Origin: Sanghuangporus weigelae
Taxonomy: Eukaryota > Basidiomycota > Agaricomycetes > Hymenochaetales > Hymenochaetaceae
Length of the DNA: 64,000 bases
Assembly: GCA_033182465.1 (NCBI GenBank)
Contig: CP137318.1
Location: 124,001 to 188,000, forward strand
Direction: 5' to 3'
Translations under genes and position numbers: made by a program
Shown here: one piece after another, positions 46,260 to 59,865 of the stretch
Layout: each line of letters begins with the position of its first letter
Numbering within the stretch: position 1 is the first letter of the stretch
The notes under the pieces: generated by a model
What the model saw: the letters and a program-made list of their open reading frames with translations, nothing else
What the model was told of the DNA's origin: nothing
The model's database searches: none

Positions 46260-47306
46260 TCTCCAGGTTGCAATGTAAACAAATCATAAAAAAAAAAGGC
46301 TGTATACAGTGGGGCGAAGATGAAATAAGGTGTGTATGGTGCTGTGGCTGGTCGCCGACAGGATAGGGTGATAGGGGAGTGAATTATAAGGGTATAAGAT
46401 GAAGGGGTTAGGTCGGCGGTGACTGGAGTTGTAAGATCTCGAGTATTGGTCATATCTGGGTGCCAGCGCAGCGATAGATGTTTGTTTGGGTGAGTGCCAG
46501 GAAGCGGCAGCAGTGGGGATGTCTGGGGAGGCTGGTCTGGGCCTATAGGGATGGGTCTGTGCATGGGCGTGTGCCGCCGCTTGCGGGGGGGGCTGTAGTG
46601 TGCTGGGGGGAGGGCCGGGAGAGCCAGGAAGGCAGATCGCCAAAGGTGTCTCTGATAAGCAGGCAAAAATTGGAGGGATCGCCGCAGGCTTGGGCAGCAT
46701 CTGGGAAGAGGTCTGCTGTCTAGAGGTGTATGTATCCGCCGCAGGTTTGGGGTATATGAATTTGGGGGTGGGGGGGGGGGGGCTTGTAGATGTTGAAACT
46801 GTCGCCGACGCATACATTTCTTCATTCGCCGCAGGTGTACAGGCTGCTGGGATAGTCTGGGAGCTGAGGCAGGGGAGCGGTGAGGTGTTGGGCATGGAAT
46901 AGTGATGTGAGGGTGTCCTGAGTCGAGTACCAGTGGTGGGGGGGATTGCCGAAATGTGTTACCTTAGTTAATTCTTTGCTAGGATGCCGGCGGAGGCGTT
47001 TTAGAGCATGTAGGCAGGCAGAACACTTCGCCAGTGACTGGATCTGTGATTTAGAGGTTCTGGTAGTGTTCGGTGAGGTCTGCCACAACAGCATGGGTAT
47101 GGGCAAAGAAGGGCCGACTAAGGAGAAGGTCAAACGGCGCATTTTCGAGTATATGGACTGGCGCTGTAGCGCACTGGCTCCTCCTGTGCCAGTACACTCA
47201 TACTATGGCTCCCTCTTACTGCAGATACCATATCCCAGCACTGCCAACACCTGAGAGTGTGAGGGCACACTCCTATTGCACTCAGGACATCATTTGAGCA
47301 CATATC

Positions 47307-48818
47307 TGAAAGGATCCGCTCAAAAACTCGCATCAGGATCGACACGATCAACAGATCTACACGATCAGCTTTCCAAACGCGACCGGTAACCAAGCCAGCT
47401 ATCAAAGGCCCAAGCAATCGAGCGGCCTAGGCAACAGTAACCCGTTACCACCCGAGCGCTAGAAGCACCGAAGCGGATACGTAATTCCGCTAACAGCTAA
47501 CACCGCCGACCGCCTACTACCGTGGACTACCACTCTAACGCCGCCGACCAAGCAACCAGAGCGACCTCGATCAAAAGAAGCGATCAAACTTCTTAGAAGT
47601 CCAGAAGCACAACTACTAAAGCCTAAACGCTAAAAGGCTAAAGGCTAATAAGGTTTATGGAGACCTCACTGGCATTTCAGCACTGTCAAGTCTGTGCACG
47701 AGTTTACATGGTCCTTTATGAAGTATACTACTTAGTATGCACGGCAACGGTTGGTACGCGTGACTGTCACATCGAAACCGAGCGACACCTTCAGGATACA
47801 ATGCATTCCAATCCACCAAGCCCAATAGTACCCAAGAAACGAGAGGAACTCACGATCACAACTCGGACCCCTCGAACTGCGAACCCGATAACTTGGAGAA
47901 TGATTGGATGGTATAGACCGGAGTTGCACACACCATGTCCAGCATCTACGATACAGGCAAACCTTTATTTACCGAGAGATGCGAACCTGGAAACCAAGCA
48001 ATTACAACTCCTTATACAACGAAGGATATGGCGCTACATTCGAGATATACGATACGAAGGCAAAGCATGGCTAGTCACCAGAACCCAGCAGAACCCACCA
48101 GCAGAGCTTATGCAGTTCATGATATGCCTTGGACCATACTCTACACCGACCCGACACCTTAACACTGACGTGCGAGTTATGCTTACCCTCGCTGGACCTC
48201 GAGATGAATTCCGAAGAATCACATACCGAGCAGCCTACATCGCTCCAAGAGCAAAGATGCCACTCAATGACGGCAATGACATCGTTATGGAGTACTGACA
48301 GTGGAGCATTCCATATCGGAGCACCACCTCTATTGTCTCAGTCAGCAACTCCAAAGAATTCTGTCATAGTGGAGACGACCTTACAAAGATTGGAGCAAAG
48401 TGGAGCGAAGCGCAGCAGGATGACAAAGGAACAGATGTAATGGTGGAGGAAAGTGGAGTAAAGTGGAGACAGGATGAGTAAGAAATAGGACGGAAAATGG
48501 AATATCTGGGAGCATAAATAGTTGTAGGATTAGGCCCTCATTTCCCCATCTTTCGATCCTCTTAACACACTGGTGTAAAGCTTGCCCTACAGCGAGCTAT
48601 TACTGTGTGCTTTGTACTATCACGCCTCTTGGAAATCCCAATCTGCTTTACTATTACCTCGTATCTGAAAGCATCCATAACTCGGACCGCGACTAGGAAG
48701 GCTAGTAAGGGACCGCGTGGTACAGCCAGACGTGGGTAGATAAGATCACCTCTGCACAACACACCGCTGCTTAGGCAAAAGGATCAAACCGGTGTAACCC
48801 CGGGCCTACTCCCTAACA
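47307..48818 (+). mobile_element. Solo LTR, family LTR-2, nested in LTR-1
   Basis: 1,512 bases, TGAAAGGATCC...CCTAACA, flanked by ATATC (47302-47306, 48819-48823); the host LTR-1 reads straight across ATATC in copy A. TATA-like CATAAATAG near 48513. Best preserved copy of the family. Confidence 0.9.
47657..48298 (+). CDS. Unknown 213-residue protein encoded in LTR-2
   Basis: ATG 47657 to stop 48298, open only in this copy of LTR-2. Protein-like, rich in Arg/Pro/Tyr (MIGWYRPELHTPCPAST; LLIQRRIWRYIRDIRYEGK). Located upstream of the TATA motif, in U3. No known domain seen. Could be a chance frame in a conserved repeat. Confidence 0.4.
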   Translation: METSLAFQHCQVCARVYMVLYEVYYLVCTATVGTRDCHIETERHLQDTMHSNPPSPIVPKKREELTITTRTPRTANPITWRMIGWYRPELHTPCPASTIQANLYLPRDANLETKQLQLLIQRRIWRYIRDIRYEGKAWLVTRTQQNPPAELMQFMICLGPYSTPTRHLNTDVRVMLTLAGPRDEFRRITYRAAYIAPRAKMPLNDGNDIVMEY

Positions 48819-50838
48819 ATATCCATTGATTCCAGCACACGTACTGTACTGCGGCGCCCTCCTATGACCCAAATCGATCCGCCGATGGCTCCCCGACACT
48901 CAGACAGGTCCGCCGACAGCTCCTACCCAGCACCAGGCACTATAGGACACATCCCTCAGTGACTACGTGCCGCCGATCTTATGATTTACCATACGTACAG
49001 CCGTGCGGCGACTCTGGATGCCTCCGAGTCGGCCCCCCTTGGCGCCGATCAATGCGGCGGACACTCAGACATCCTCAGGTACCCTCGCCGACGCCTCCTA
49101 CAGCTTACCAAGCAGTCCCCCATTGTCTAGGGAGCTATATATTGTCATATGTGCTTACATGCCTCATTACGATGTATCTGCCACCAGTCCGGGAGTCCCC
49201 CACAGCACTGCCGCTCCGGCCACTCATATTAGTCACTATGGATCGCCCACACTCTGTATTGAGTGCCGCCGATGCATCGGACACCTCAGGGACATCGGCT
49301 GATGCGCCCTTTGTCTCATATACGCGATATCAGCCTCCGATCATCGGTTCCGATGTTTCCCGACTTCCCCCCAACGCGGCGGCCCCCATTAGACCATGTA
49401 TGGAAGGTAGGCATGTGGTACATCGGCGTGCCAAGCCACCGACTCGCGCCGCCAAGCCCAACTCCGCTGGCGCCCGTATTATTGCAGATACTTGATATTC
49501 CATGCTATTGGATGCCCCCCTCACGTTGCCGCTCTCAGATTTCACCTGGGCGCTCCGGCAGCGGCCCTTGGTGACCCAGATGACTCAGGAGATGTTGTCA
49601 GACAGTATGACGTGTCGGCGACAGCAGTAGAGTATATATATATAGAGCTTATACTAGCTTGTAGATGAAAGGATTCCAAGCCTAGCAAGGATTCCAAGAG
49701 CATGTACCAGACCGAGCGCCAGAGTTCGAGATATCCCTCACTCTGAGTCTCCCCTCATGTACTGAGCCTCCCCCTTGACCATATACTATCCTTGACATCT
49801 CCTCTTGTTTGACTCCACATTCTACTTGCCTTCGCCGCCTCCGGTACACCTCTGCCGCTCTGACGTTCAGTGAGTGAGTAGGGCTTGGGATTTAACCCTG
49901 AGCCTCCTCCCCACACTTTATACCTGTCCGGCGCCCCTCTATTCGACGTCGGCAACCCTTCGGCGACCCAGGCTTCTCATCAGACTCCCCTTCGGCGTCC
50001 TTTCCAGCCTTTCACTCCAGTTTATCCTATCTATTGATCTTATACGGTCTTTTCCTTTCATCTATCGCGTTTACGCTACTTCGGCGGATTCCTGCGGCCT
50101 CCCCCTCAGTCCGGCACCCCTCTATTCGACGTCGGCGGCCATCCGACAACCCAGGCATCCTATCAGACGACCCAGCGGCGCCTTCTCCAGCCACTCACTC
50201 CATTTTATCCTTTATATTCATCTTATACGCTTCTTCCTGTGGCCGAGTTTATACCATGTCGGCAGCCTCTTGTGATCCCCCCTTTTGAGCGGCGGCCCTG
50301 TTATCCTATTCCCTTTATCCAGCGGCATCCCTAGACCCATCCATTACGTCTCCGACGGTTCCTGGCACCTGCCGGGTAGTAGGTCTTTGAGAGTCTGATA
50401 GCGTCGGCATCCCATTTTTGGAGGTCCCTTCATACATTCAGCACCCTTAGTAGGACGGACATCTGTAGCACCTTCAGATACGACACCGCCGACCGACAGC
50501 GCGTGCATTGAAAACCCAGGAATTGAGATTTGATGCTGGGAATTATGTGGGAGCTTTGGGCAAGGCATCGGCAAGGCTGTATGGATGTGTATAGGGTTGG
50601 AAATGCATGCCGGCAACTTGATCTGGCACCATATACGTCGGGGAATACCAATAAATGAGCTTCCAGAGTCGAGAACACCATTAACCTGTAACATATCATT
50701 GAGATGGACATTGATCTCATGCAGAGGGATGACTGCTGGTGCTAAGAGCTTCTCTGGGTGCTTGGGAAAGCCTGCCAGAGGTTTCCAGGGTGGCGGCATG
50801 TCTGCGGCGAAGGTGATGGCTGCCTGTTGACGAGTGGC

Positions 50839-51601
50839 TGTTAGGGAGTAGGCCCAGGGTTACACCGGTTCGATCCCTTTGCCTAAGCAGCGGTGTGTTG
50901 TGCAGAGGTGATCTTATCTACCCATGTCTGGCTATACCACGCAGTCCCTTACTAGCCTTCCTAGTCATGGTCCGAGTGATGGATGCTTTCAGATACAAGG
51001 TGATAGTAAAGCAGATTGGGATTTCCAAGAGGCGTGATAGTACAAAGCACACAGTAATAGCTCGCTGTAGGGCAAGCTTTACACCAGTGTGTTAAGAGGA
51101 TCGAAAGATGGGGAAATGAGGGCCTAATCCTACAGCTATTTATGCTCCCAGATATTCCATTTTCCGTCCTATTTCTTACTCATCCTGTCTCCACTTTACT
51201 TCACCTTTCTCCACCATTACATCTGTTCCTTTGTCATCCTGCTGCGCTTTGCTCCACTTTGCTCCAATCTTTGTAAGGTCGTCTCCACTATGACAGTATT
51301 CTGTGGAGTTGCTGACTGAGACAATAGAGGTGGTGCTCCGATATGGAATGCTCCACTGTCAGTACTCCATAACGATGTCATTGCCATCATTGAGTGGCAT
51401 CTTTGCTCTTGGAGCGATGTAGGCTGCTCGGTATGTGATTCTTCGGAATTCATCTCGAGGTCCGGCGAGGGTAAGCATAACTCGCACATTGGTGTTAAGG
51501 TGTCGGGTCAGTGTAGAGTATGGTCCAAGGCATATCATGAACTGCATAAGCTCTGCTGGCGGGTTCTGCTGGGTTCTGGTGACTAGCCATGCTTTGCCTT
51601 C
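50839..51601 (-). mobile_element. LTR-2 fragment (minus)
   Basis: Matches the last 760 bases of LTR-2 in reverse; cut by the gypsy LTR at 51602. Confidence 0.85.
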
Positions 51602-52972
51602 TGTTAGGCGGCGAGACTAACAGACGTCGATCTCGAGGTGGCCAACACAACAACAAACAACAGGCTAAATGCGAGTTGCCAAGCTAGACGCAAGCTATGT
51701 CGTAGTGAAGGTAAGTAGAATAGAAAGACAAAGAAACGAAAGAGTCAAACTAGCTACTTATATACACTTTGGACGTGGGAAAGGTCTACTCTATTAAGGA
51801 GTCACATGATGAAGGAGTGGAATGATTAGTGAGCGTCTTAGTCGGAAGGAACGGATTTAGTCATGGTGAATGAGTAAGGATAAATAAGCCATGACGGAGT
51901 GAACGGGATTAGTAAAAATGGATGAGTAATGTAAAAGAAGAATATTAAAATGAATGATGATGTAATAAAAGAAAAGGAAAATGTTCAAGTCCTAACATCA
52001 CCCCCCCTTCAAGGTTGGGCGTCCCGACCAACCACAGTATCCTTCCGATGTTGTGAACTTGTACATTGCGCAAAGGCTTTGACGAGGTATTGACAACTTC
52101 CTTGGAGCACCGGGATGCTTTCGATAAAATTCTTCGACTGCTTCCTTAGCGTTATTTCCAACGTCCGATTCAGGTTGCCATGTTGCTTCCTCATACCCAA
52201 CCCACTTGACAAGGAATTGAAGCTTTCCTCTGTGCAGACGCGAGTCAAGTATTTCTTCTACCTCATATTCTTCTTCGTCTTCGACAATGATGGGTGGTGG
52301 TGGCGGAGGTTTCCTTTGAGACTCAAATGACGGTTTGACAGATGGTTTGAGTAAGACTTCATTGAAAATGGGGTGTACTTGTCTCCATGTGCGAGGTAGT
52401 TTGAGTCTATATGCGCTTGCACCCACTTTTTCGACAACTTCGAAAGGACCGAACCATTTATCATCCATCTTCTTCGTTGGGCGTATTGTCTTTATATTTC
52501 GTCTGTCGAGGAAAACCTTATCGCTAGCTTTGTATTCCACCACCTTGCCTGCATGACGATCGTAGAAGCATTTCATGTCATCATTGGCCTTGACCAGGTT
52601 TGTTTGAGTGAGTTTGTGTATGTCCTTGACATGTTTGGCGAACTCCTCTGCTGACAGATTTGCTGAAGACGTTCCGACATTCGTGAACCCCATCGGATGG
52701 ACTCCCGTAATGACGAAGAAAGGGGACAACTTTGTTGCCGAATGTTCGTGATTGTTGTATGCAAACTCTGCTAGTGCTAGCCAGTCTGCCCAGTCCGTCT
52801 GTCTATGGTTGACATACAAGCATAGGAACTGTTCGAGCTCCTGATTGACACGCTCTGTCTGTCCATCTGTTTGAGGATGATATGCTGTCGACGGGTTGCC
52901 TTCAATGTGGAGGAGTTTATACAGTTCTTTCATCATTTTCGCATCAAACTGTACGCCTCAGTCATGGATGAT
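51602..52972 (-). mobile_element. Ty3/gypsy chromovirus, 3' end (minus)
   Basis: 3' LTR 51602-51997, preceded on the minus strand by a G-rich polypurine tract, then 52936-51998 carries the integrase C-terminal part (AYHPQTDGQTERVNQ; GPFEVVEKVG) and a chromodomain (YEVEEILDSR...LVKWVGYEEATWQPE). Chromovirus of Tf1/sushi type. The remainder is lost where the plus-strand gypsy LTR begins. This piece reads open throughout. Confidence 0.92.
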
Positions 52973-55900
52973 TGTTAGGACTTGAACATTTTCCTTTTTC
53001 TTTTATTACATCATCATTCATTTTAATATTCTTCTTTTTACATTACTCATCTGTTTTTACTAATCCCGTTCGCTCCGTCATGGCTTATTCATCTTTACTC
53101 ATACACCATGACTAAATCCGTTCTTTCCAACTAAGACGCTCACTAATCACTCCACTCCTTCACCATGTGATTCCTTATTAGAGTAGACCTTTCACACGTT
53201 CAAAGTGTATATAAGTAGCTAGATTGACTCTTTCGTCTCCTTGTCTTTCTATTCTACTTACCTTCACTACGACATAGGTATCTACTCTTGTACTCTAGTA
53301 TTGCTGAAATCTACTTACCTTCACTACGACATAGCTTGCGTCTAGCTCGGCAACTCACGTTTAGCCTGTTGTTTGTTGTTGTGTTGGCCGCCTCGAGATC
53401 GACGTCTGTTAGTCTCGCCGCCTAACATAATAGAAAGACCTACCCTCTAGCCTGTGGAAACACTCGCTATCGCTACTCCACGCAAGGAGTTACATCAACG
53501 ATCATCGAATCGCGCCCATCCCGGATTCATCCGAGCAACCCCTATCTAGCCCGTTGGTATCTAACGCCAATGCGTTTTGACATTCCAATAACCAGTAATC
53601 ACCCTGGCACCCACTCGTTATCAGACTCGTTACCAACGCCAACCTCGTCGACAACCCTATCAGAAACCCATTCGTTATATCATCCCCTGAGACGAAGTCT
53701 TAGAACGAGTCGATCCTAACGACATCATCTGTGCAGCTAGTATCCCCATTGCTATCTCTCACTACCTACCTCCCATCCAACCAGAACTCAAGGTTGAAGA
53801 GGCCGAGGTTAAGATTGAAGAAGACTAGTCACCATGGCACTCCGTATTAGTATCTGGTGGGGGAATCAGTTGAGGTTCACAGGCTTGTCATTTAGTCATC
53901 AACTTCCAAGACGAGCCGAACATCCAAGGTCGGGCCCGTTCGAACACACCGATCCCCGTCCCACCCCCTCGCTATTAAGGTGGATCTAACTGACAAGCAA
54001 TGACTTGCCCTCCCACAAGTCCGTTGGAGCGCAACAGGACACTGCTATCAGGGAAAGCTACACAACACCCTCTACAACCTCGAGTGGGACGACACAAGGA
54101 AGTTTTGGAAGTCACAGGATTCACAAGGAGCTTGGTTTCCCTGGGCACCAAACCCCGGAGCAAACACTGGGTTATTCGCGCAACCTGCACACTCAACAAC
54201 AACAGAAGCATTGACATCAAGGGCACCTCCACCCATCGCTCCTAAACCCGAAGTTGTTACGCCAGCACCCCCTCTCCAACCATCAACATCATTTACGACA
54301 TTAAGAGACCCGAAACCACCAATCATCAGCAGGAGTACAACACCCGAGCAGGAAGAAAAGAAGGAGATGTCGTTAAGCTCAGAACAGATGAAAGATTTAG
54401 GTGTCGCGATTGCTCTCGCACTCCAAACGCAGGGAGTAGGAAGCGGAAGTACGTCAAAGCCGTCAGAAAAGATCGGAACAGCCAAGCCACGAGAGTACAG
54501 CGGAGGAAAGGACTATCCTGACTTCAAAACGGAAGTCCAATTATACATCCAGTCGTATCCATCAAAGTTCAAAACAGACAGCGACAGGATCATCTTCACC
54601 CTCTCATACCTAAAAGGTGGCAAGGCAGCGACATGGAGAGAAAGCTACTTCGAGGTAACACCCAAGGTTGATGGAAATCTACAGATCACGGAGTCATGGG
54701 TAGATTTCTTGAAACACCTGGACCTGTCATTCGCAGACCCCAGCCGTCATCATAAAGCCTTCCAAAAGATCGAAGAGCTGTACCAAGGTGACGATGACGC
54801 TGACAAGTTCTTCAACGAGTTCGACATCTATCAGACACATGCAGGCCTGACCCTAGAGGCCCATGATAGCTGGCTAATCAGTCGTCTCAGGAAGGCCATG
54901 AACCCAAGGGTGGTCGAAGGCGTTATGCGAACAGAACCGGAACCAACAAAGTACGCAGACTGGAGAGCAAGGGCGATCAAGGTCGATCAAATGGAACAAC
55001 AGATTAGAGACTTGTTCGCTGAACGACGACGACGGAATCCGATTCAGACAACGCAGAAAGCACCTCCCATACCACAACCACGGCGTCCAATTCCACAACA
55101 GTTTGCAAGACCCTATGTTCCAAATCTCCAACCCTTTCATCAAGCAGATCGACGAGATGCGACAGGAGTAACATATGGTGGAATGGGTCAACCAATGGAC
55201 GTTGCCATGAACCAAGCGCGAGCTCGACGCACATGCTACAAGTGTGGCCAAACTGGCCACTTCATAAGGGATTTCCCCCGCGGTCATGAGGCAATCAGGT
55301 CCATCATTGCTGCCTTCGAACCAGAAGACAGACTGGCACTCCTCGAAGAGCTCGGCAATGCGAAGGAATCAGACTTCGATAACGTTGACGTGCGAGCAGT
55401 ACCAGCTGAGCTGGAAGAAATGGTCGATGGTGAGGGTTTTCAGGACGACCAGGTGTAAACGTCGGAACGACTGGTCACACGGCTAAAGGACTCTTCTCGT
55501 CGCATTCGCTAAAATATAATCGCCCCGATGTACATTATCTAGATGCAAGAATACAAGGCGGTTTTAACCTTCGAAAGATCCTGTCCGACGTAAACCCAGA
55601 GGAGTTAGAAGACGACGATGACTTCGACGTCTATAACGACTTATTCATCAGAAGGATGAGTACGCAAGGAGGCGACTCAAACATGATAAGAGCGGATGAG
55701 CAGATTCAAACCGCTATAAAAAATGAGGTTGTGACGGAAGAACCTTACCGTGAGAACGTTGTTGCCCAGGCGAACGTTACTGAGGCAGTGTGGGATGTTA
55801 TTGGCAGACGCGCAGCTGAGGTATGGCGTGAAGGTATAGAAGATGCGACTTCGGGACAGTTCATCAGACAAAGCGGTGGAAAGGAACTCGATGCCTTCGT

Positions 55901-58482
55901 TAGCATCGTACACCCAAAGGTAGCAAATGACGATGAGGTTGAGATTTCAAACCCTCTTTTAGAGGAGGAAAATCTCATTGATGCCCATGCCCTCATTGAC
56001 TCAGGGTGTACAGGCTCTTGCATTGACGAAGGGTTCGTCAAACAATATGGTTTCCCAACTCAAAAGTATATACGCCCAAGACCAGTCTTCAATGCAGACA
56101 GAACAAGCAATGAAGGTGGACTAATTACGGAATATGTGGTCGTATGCATGATTTTTGGGAAACACAAAGAGGAGATTTGTCTAGCTGTGACGTCACTGGC
56201 ATCAAGCAACATCTTCCTTGGTCATGATTGATTACAGAGACATAATCCCGAGATTGACTGGAAGATCGGCAAGATCAACTTCACCCGCTGCCCTGACGAA
56301 TGTGAGTCTGCATTTTCAAAAGAAGAGTTGGATGATGGGTACGTGAGGAATGTGAGGATGGAAGAAGCGGCGAAGTGGCCACCTTACTTAGAGGAGTATG
56401 CGGATGTCTTTAGCGAGGAATCGTTCGAGCAGTTACCAGCTCAACGTACATGGGACCACGCCATAGACCTGAAACCAGATTTCAAGCCAAGCGATTGCAA
56501 GGTATATCCATTGTCGCCAAAGGAACAAGAGGCGATGAAGGCATTCATTGAAGAAAACCTTGCATCGGGACAAATCAGGCAATCGAAATCTCCAATGGCG
56601 TCGCCATTCTTCTTTATCAAGAAGGAAGATGGTAGCTTACGAGCAATCCAAGACTATCGAAAGCTCAATGAAGGAACAGTCAAGAATAAGTACCCCTTGC
56701 CCTTGATCAATGAGCTCATCAATAAAGTCAAGGACGCTAAGTACATTACCAAGCTCGACGTCTGCTGGGGATATTACAACATCTGGATCCGCGAAGGCGA
56801 CGAGTGGAAAGCGGCTTTCAGAACAAATCTGGGACTATTCGAACCAACGGTAATGTTCTTTGGACTATGTAATGCACCCGCGACTTTCCAAGGATTCATG
56901 AACGACATTTTTCGAGAAATGATCCATGAAGGCGTCGTTATCATTTACCTTGACGACATACTCATCTTCTCAAACACGTTGGAAGAACACCGCGAGCGTA
57001 CTAGACGAGTCTTTGAGATCCTCCGACAGAACAAACTTTTCCTAAAGCCACAAAAATGTGAGTTCGAGGTTAGTACAGTCAAATACCTCGGGCACATCAT
57101 TGGTAACGGTGAAGTACGCATGGATCCAAAAAAGACGGTTGCAGTCCAGGAATGGCCAGTCCCGAAGAACGTTCACAAACTACAGCAATTCCTTGGTCTA
57201 GGTAATTGGTTACGCCGTTTTGTCAAGGACTATAGCTCGGTTGTCAAACCGCTAACATCACTGACCGGTAAGGTGGAATGGAAGTGGGGAGAGGAGGAAC
57301 AATGAGCGTTCGAGGAGTTGAAAGATCGATTAAGTAGTCCCCCGGTGTTGGCAATCCCGAATAATGACGATCCCTTCCGCATCGAAGCTGACACATCAGA
57401 CTATGCAACAGGCGGTGTACTTCTTCAGAAACAAGAGGGCAAGTGGAAGGTTATCGCATATCGATCATTGACATTTTTGGATGCCGAACGAAATTATGAG
57501 ATCTACGACAAGGACATGCTTGCCATCGTTCAAGCGCTCAAGGAGTGGCGACAATACCTTCAAGGAGCCAATACACCATTTGAGGTCTGGACCGACCATG
57601 CAAACCTAACATACTTCAGATCTCCTCAGAAGTTGAATCGTTGACAAGCGCGTTGGAGGCTCGACCTTGCTGAATTCGACTTTTTGTTGGTACACAAACC
57701 TGGAAAGACGTTAGGAAAAGCCAATCTTCTGTCATGCCGTGCAGACTACGACAAAGTGGAACATGATAACGAGGGCGTGACATTCATCAAGGAAGAATGG
57801 TTGGTCAGGGGCACAGTGGAGACGTCGAGGGACACGCTCGTAGTAGCGATCAAGAGGGCGCAGGAGGAGATGGACGAGAAGGACAGGCCATCGAACTTAG
57901 TGTTTGAAGATGGCCTGTGGAAGAAGGAGGTGACGACCAAACTGTCAGCAACAAGGACAAGAAAGTTCAAGAACATCTTTGTACCAATGAGCGTCAGAGA
58001 GGCCGTAATGAGGGAATGTCACGACTCGACATTAGCAGGACACCCGGGAGCAAACAAGACAGTGGCAATGGTGAGCCGAAGCTTCTGGTGGCCCAACATC
58101 TACGTCGACGTCAGAAATTACGTACGAGGATGTGATCGTTGCCAGCGGACAAAAGCTCTCAGAGTAACGAAAGCAAAGGTTTTGCACCCTAACGAGGTGC
58201 CGGAGGCGCCATGGCAGATTGTCACGGTCGACCTGATCGGAGAACTACCGGAGTCAAATGGGTTTAACGCCATATGTGTAGTGGTCGACCGTTTTAGCAA
58301 ACAGATCCATGCAATCCCAACAACGACGAAGTTAACCGCGGAGGGTATGGCAAAGATCTACAGAGACCATGTCTTTCGTTTACATGGACTACCTCGAAAG
58401 ATTATCCACAACTGAGGCATGCAGTTTGATGCGAAGATGATGAGGGAGCTGTATAAACTCCTCCACATTGAAGGCAACCCAT
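52973..58482 (+). mobile_element. Ty3/gypsy chromovirus (plus), no 3' end
   Basis: 5' LTR 52973-53427, leader, gag about 54211-55458 with a zinc-knuckle region (CYKCGQTGH), retropepsin near 55990 (ALIDSGCTGSCID), reverse transcriptase 56328-57305 (YLDDILIFS), RNase H to 57644, and integrase zinc-finger and core from 57684 (HPGANKT...CDRCQRTKA). It ends within the integrase core where an LTR-like repeat begins at 58483. Parts lie in several frames, with roughly four or five breaks; a dead copy of middle age, same family as the minus fragment next to it. Confidence 0.92.
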
Positions 58483-59808
58483 TGTAAGAAGCAACGACAC
58501 GCTAGGTCCGAAATCACGCACGTGACACACATTCCGCTATGTTCTGCGTTGTAACAGTTTAATCCGGCGTGGATCGACATGATTCGAAGCGGAGCAATCT
58601 ATTACAGCCTCACGCATTGGACTACCACCGGGGAAAAACTTACGACGTTGGAAATCGCTCAAGGATAGCAGATCAGACACCTGAGCCACCCAGTCGACTC
58701 CACAAAGGAAGGCTCAACCGACTCGTCTTATCAGTCCCAAGCCCAAGATTTGAATTGTGAGACTCGGGACCGACGCCCGACGCCTCCCAAGCTTCGATCC
58801 GATGTAATGCACTCCGACTTCTCCCCTCTATGTTCTATATGCGCTCATATTTTGTTTTATGCCCCATGATCTATGTGCTTGCCACTTTCCAGATATGTCC
58901 ACCTCGTCTTTTGTTCTCCATGCTCCCCTTTGAGATATGCCTTCCGACTTCTCTTTGTTTATGGTCCCTGATGCTTCGAAGGCTCAGGATGGACAATGTT
59001 ATAAATAGACGATCTATTTGTGTAGGGGAGTTCAGTTCAGTCCGGCTCACAAATCAGTACAGGAGTCAAGTCTAGACCGGAAAGCCCAGTTCTAGTCCTA
59101 CTCGTCTTCTCTCCTTGCTACAGTCAAAACACCTCAACTCTCACTGTACTCACTTTGCCATTCTTGCCTCTATCAAATATACGATAGTTCTGTTTCATTC
59201 ATCCCGAGACCCCTGCCTAGCAGTTGTGTTCCGAGATCAGTGTGCTCAGTTCGACTCGCATTGCTGTTAGAGTCTCTACCCGCAACTTACTGGTCCCCTT
59301 ATTCAACTCTCGTCCCCCCCCGCTCTGTTCCACGTCGTATCGCATCGTTACGCTGCACAACACCTCACGTTTCATCACATCCCGTCGCATCGTATCAGAT
59401 CCTCGTAGGATCACTCTAGCTTCGTTCTAAGCTTCGGAAATATTCGTCCCAAGCTTCGTCTCATCGTCATTACTCCCCAGGGTTCGAATCCATTGAAGGG
59501 TTACCTGTGAGGACATCGTTCGTACCATCGTATTGCCACCGCCGATCCCCCTCGCCTCGACTTCTCCCGCTTGCTTCTCGGCTTCTTTTCTCCGCTCAAA
59601 TCCCCACCCTTGCATGCTTTCAGCAGCCTTCAATCTCAACTCACTCATCCCCTCCGAAACCGCTTTGGAACCTAGCTCAACCCTTCGGAATCACCCCAGC
59701 TTTGGCCTATAGTCACCCTTCTGCTATTCCATTTGTCTCAATCTTACAGAACAGCCCCCAACAGAACTGCGACACTCCTCTGCTAACAGACAGTCCAAAG
59801 GAGTTTCA
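58483..59808 (+). mobile_element. LTR-like repeat L7 with first internal part (left copy)
   Basis: Starts TGTAAGAAGCAACG inside the gypsy integrase. TATA motif GTTATAAATAG near 58997. From 58918 to 59808 it matches 63110-64000 inverted with no net length change. Includes an open frame (59507 onward, MRTSFVPSYCHRR) shared by both copies. Right LTR boundary not certain (a CTTAC near 59288 mirrors the TGTAAG start). Confidence 0.6.
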
Positions 59809-59865
59809 GCGTGAGTGTTCAATCATCCTATTTTCTTTATTTATAAACTATAAACTAACTCGAAC

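Larger units (their letters stand above)
47165..50498 (+). mobile_element. Solo LTR, family LTR-1 (copy E), split by LTR-2
   Basis: TG...CA with GCGC at 47161-47164 and 50499-50502. Net length about 1,817 bases after leaving out the LTR-2 copy at 47307-48818 and its duplication. Close to copies A, B and C. Confidence 0.8.
46260..50838 (-). mobile_element. LTR retroelement fragment with retropepsin region, pierced by LTR-1 and LTR-2
   Basis: On the minus strand 50799-50503 reads a retropepsin segment (VNGVLDSGSSFIGIPRRIW). After the nested LTRs, 47156-46900 continues with the flap/end part (APFDLLL, RPFFAHTHAVV), followed by a Pro/Ser-rich linker to 46260. This is the gag-protease type common in basidiomycete LTR elements. 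LTR-1 copy E sits inside. Broken, several interruptions; no RT or integrase here. Confidence 0.65.

Noticed and set aside
59470-59500. GGGTTCGAATCC looked like a tRNA T-arm, also inverted near 63429
   Set aside because: The flanking stems do not pair and no anticodon or acceptor arms are present; it is part of the L7 repeat.
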